A stretch of DNA of 5,445 bases from an uncultured Carnobacterium sp. GTDB taxonomy: Bacteria; Bacillota; Bacilli; Lactobacillales; Aerococcaceae. Made by a program: the position numbers and the translations under genes. The stretch is taken from assembly GCA_905371865.1 (NCBI GenBank), contig CAJPNA010000107.1, forward strand, positions 1 through 5,445, written 5' to 3'. Positions 3,538 through 5,445 of this stretch are shown piece by piece. A model generated the notes under the pieces. It was not told the origin of the DNA. It ran no database searches and saw nothing but the letters and a program-made list of their open reading frames with translations. The first letter of the stretch is position 1; every line of letters starts with the position of its first letter.

Positions 3538-5445
3538 ATGAAGAACCAGAATTTCCAAGAAGAAGCTAAACATCTAGAAGGTGTGAAAAAGCTAATGGAA
3601 GACAAAATTACATTCGAAGAAAAACGTCTGCAAGAACGCGACCTGGATATCACTAGACAAGATACAATTCAGTATGGAATCCAGCAATTAGAAAGACAAA
3701 AAGAATCTCCGTACTTTGGAAGAATTGACGTTCAATTTGGAAAAGACGAAAAAGTAGAAAAAATGTATATTGGACCAGCGACCTTCTTTGATGAAGAAGA
3801 TCAAGTGCAAGTGTATGACTGGAGAGCACCCATTGCAAGTTTGTTTTATGAAGGAACCTTAGGAGAGCTCCATTACGAGACTCCAAATGGGGCGCAAAAA
3901 GCACAAGCCTTTCTAAAACGCGACATCGTCATCAAAAAAGGAACCTTACAGTCTGTTTATGATATTGAAAATGAAGAATCGCTCTTAATGGAGGCCTTAA
4001 GTGCACCGACGAATAAGGATGGGCATTTAGAAGGCATCACCGCAACGATTCAAAAAGAACAAAATGAAATTATCCGTCTGAACCCGAAAGACTGGCTCAT
4101 CGTGAATGGGTGCGCCGGAAGTGGGAAAACGACAATCTTACTCCAACGCATTGCGTATTTGATGTATCAAGCCAAAGATAAGCGGATGAGCGATATGTTG
4201 CTCCTATCACGCAACCAACTCTTTGCAAAATACGTATCGCATGTGATCCCAAGTTTAACGGGAAGCGAGTTATACCAACAAACACTTGCGCAACATACGA
4301 TTGAGTTATACCGCAAGATGTACTTGCATAAAACAACGACTTTAAGCCAAGTGCCAACGCGTAAAGTATACTTGACGGATAGTGAGTGGATTGCACTTGT
4401 GCATCGCAATCTCCAAGGGCTAACGGCGAAAGATCTACCGTATCGAGCAATCGGGATTAAAGGGCAAGCGGTCTTCACCATGAAAGACTATGAAAAACTC
4501 ACTGAAAATGTGAATGTGACCTTACCATTGCATCAGCAATTAACGCAAATGCAAACCGTCTTAGAGCGTACTTTAAAACGCCGTCTCAATAAATTCTTTA
4601 TGTCCGAGAAGGCCAAAGCCGTTTACGAGTCTATGAATGCAATGCAAATCGAAGTCTTGATGAAGGATGTTGAGACGAAGAGTGAGGCGGAGTATTTCCA
4701 AGTACTTGGACAAAAAGTCTTCGAAAAAGAAGTGCTTGAAGTGACGCAACAAGTAGAAATGTTTGCATTCGTGGACATCGCCTACTTGGTTCAACAATGG
4801 ATGCCAAAAGCAAAAGCGCGCCGTCAAGAACTAGAGAAGATGGACAATGCGCCAATTCCGTTGAAGAAAATAGAAGGATCTCGTCTCCAAGTGACGGCAG
4901 AAGGAATTCGCCTCTTGCAATATGTGGCGACAAGAGTCACTCCGGTTCGCGATTATGTGGGGTATAGCCATCTCTTTATCGACGAAGTGCAAGATGTGTC
5001 CTTGTTATGGCTAGGCACTTTATCGAATTTTTATTTCCGTGCGAAATTCACGGTCGTTGGGGACACTTACCAGTCGTTTACGACGTCTTCTTCGATTTTC
5101 ACATTGGAAGCCAGACATCCAGAACTCGTCGAACTGGTCTTTCCAAACCGGACCTTGATGAATCGCTCGCTGGAAATCAGCTATCGTTGTACCGCACAAA
5201 TTACACGATTTGCCAACGGAATCTTAAAATGGCCACTCGATAAAAATGTATTCCCACGTACGGGAAGCGAAGTAACGCTCTATAGCGATGCAGATGGCAT
5301 GCAGCTGACGCGCTTAAAAGGATTATTGGAAGAAAGTCCCAAAGTGTATCACACAACGGCGATTTTATGTCGAACGATGGAAGAAGCCAAAGCCTTACAT
5401 CAACTGCTAAATGTGGAAGACATTGCACTTCTAGAAGATAGCAGT
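3538..5445 (+). CDS. helD: HelD-type RNA polymerase-recycling helicase (3' end outside window)
   Basis: HelD is a superfamily 1 (UvrD/Rep-like) ATPase that binds core RNA polymerase and removes it from stalled or terminated complexes. The 636 visible residues have no stop. In order: a short charged helical N-terminus (1-56); the family landmark SPYFGRID (57-64); a YDWRAPIASLFY block; Walker A G191-C-A-G-S-G-K197-T198; Walker B D482-E-V-Q-D486; VVGDTYQ (506-512), motif III; and SYR (548-550) followed by TAQITRFANGIL, motif IV. Motifs V-VI and the stop lie beyond the window. The ATG at 3538 is preceded by GGAGGG (3520-3525) 12 nt upstream; an in-frame GTG at 3529 is possible but too close to that site. 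The N-terminal arm before SPYFGRID seems shorter than in typical HelD. No own promoter is clear, so read-through past the ffs terminator or an unseen promoter must serve it. A related UvrD-like helicase of other function is less likely. Confidence 0.92.
   Translation, partial: MKNQNFQEEAKHLEGVKKLMEDKITFEEKRLQERDLDITRQDTIQYGIQQLERQKESPYFGRIDVQFGKDEKVEKMYIGPATFFDEEDQVQVYDWRAPIASLFYEGTLGELHYETPNGAQKAQAFLKRDIVIKKGTLQSVYDIENEESLLMEALSAPTNKDGHLEGITATIQKEQNEIIRLNPKDWLIVNGCAGSGKTTILLQRIAYLMYQAKDKRMSDMLLLSRNQLFAKYVSHVIPSLTGSELYQQTLAQHTIELYRKMYLHKTTTLSQVPTRKVYLTDSEWIALVHRNLQGLTAKDLPYRAIGIKGQAVFTMKDYEKLTENVNVTLPLHQQLTQMQTVLERTLKRRLNKFFMSEKAKAVYESMNAMQIEVLMKDVETKSEAEYFQVLGQKVFEKEVLEVTQQVEMFAFVDIAYLVQQWMPKAKARRQELEKMDNAPIPLKKIEGSRLQVTAEGIRLLQYVATRVTPVRDYVGYSHLFIDEVQDVSLLWLGTLSNFYFRAKFTVVGDTYQSFTTSSSIFTLEARHPELVELVFPNRTLMNRSLEISYRCTAQITRFANGILKWPLDKNVFPRTGSEVTLYSDADGMQLTRLKGLLEESPKVYHTTAILCRTMEEAKALHQLLNVEDIALLEDSS

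Noticed and set aside
4097..4933. Several minus-strand frames over the helD gene
   Set aside because: They are antisense shadows of a long, motif-complete helicase frame and have no ribosome binding sites or recognisable motifs.

Overview
The window looks like a low-GC Gram-positive chromosome (Bacillota), most likely Lactobacillales. The clues are a B. subtilis-like TadA, a short Alu-less SRP RNA, strong Shine-Dalgarno sites, 17-bp-spaced TTGNNN/TATAAT-type promoters and U-tailed intrinsic terminators. All supported genes are on the + strand. Genus cannot be fixed from the sequence alone.

Layout. Positions 3-299 hold the C-terminal end of an unrecognised protein, followed after 4 nt by tadA (304-810), the tRNA adenosine deaminase. 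A strong terminator overlaps the tadA stop. Three small, apparently single-gene units follow, each with its own ribosome binding site and terminator: a SemiSWEET sugar transporter (933-1199), a six-segment membrane protein resembling DUF6609 (1553-2098), and a 73-residue two-segment membrane protein of unknown family (2445-2666). Next come the SRP RNA gene ffs, with a near-consensus promoter and terminator (3329-3500), and a HelD-type RNA polymerase-recycling helicase (3538 to the window end, incomplete).

The most unusual content is a family of three copies of a palindromic intergenic element: C1 1248-1431, C2 2152-2338, and C3 2856-3188 in inverse orientation. Each is bounded by TTGATTTC/GAAATCAA. 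Each carries a 55-nt core that is identical in C1 and C3 and differs at one base in C2, plus a hairpin whose sequence differs between copies while base pairing is kept. C3 is about 145 bp longer because three further perfect or near-perfect hairpins sit inside one arm. The elements separate the small membrane-protein genes, and no transposase or integrase is visible. I do not recognise the family.

Context. In B. subtilis and relatives the order is tadA - SRP RNA - dnaX. Here about 2.5 kb of small membrane-protein genes and repeats separates tadA from ffs, and helD occupies the place after ffs. I infer that this is an accessory insertion hotspot within a housekeeping neighbourhood. tadA (decoding), ffs (protein targeting) and helD (transcription recycling) are housekeeping; the membrane genes are accessory.
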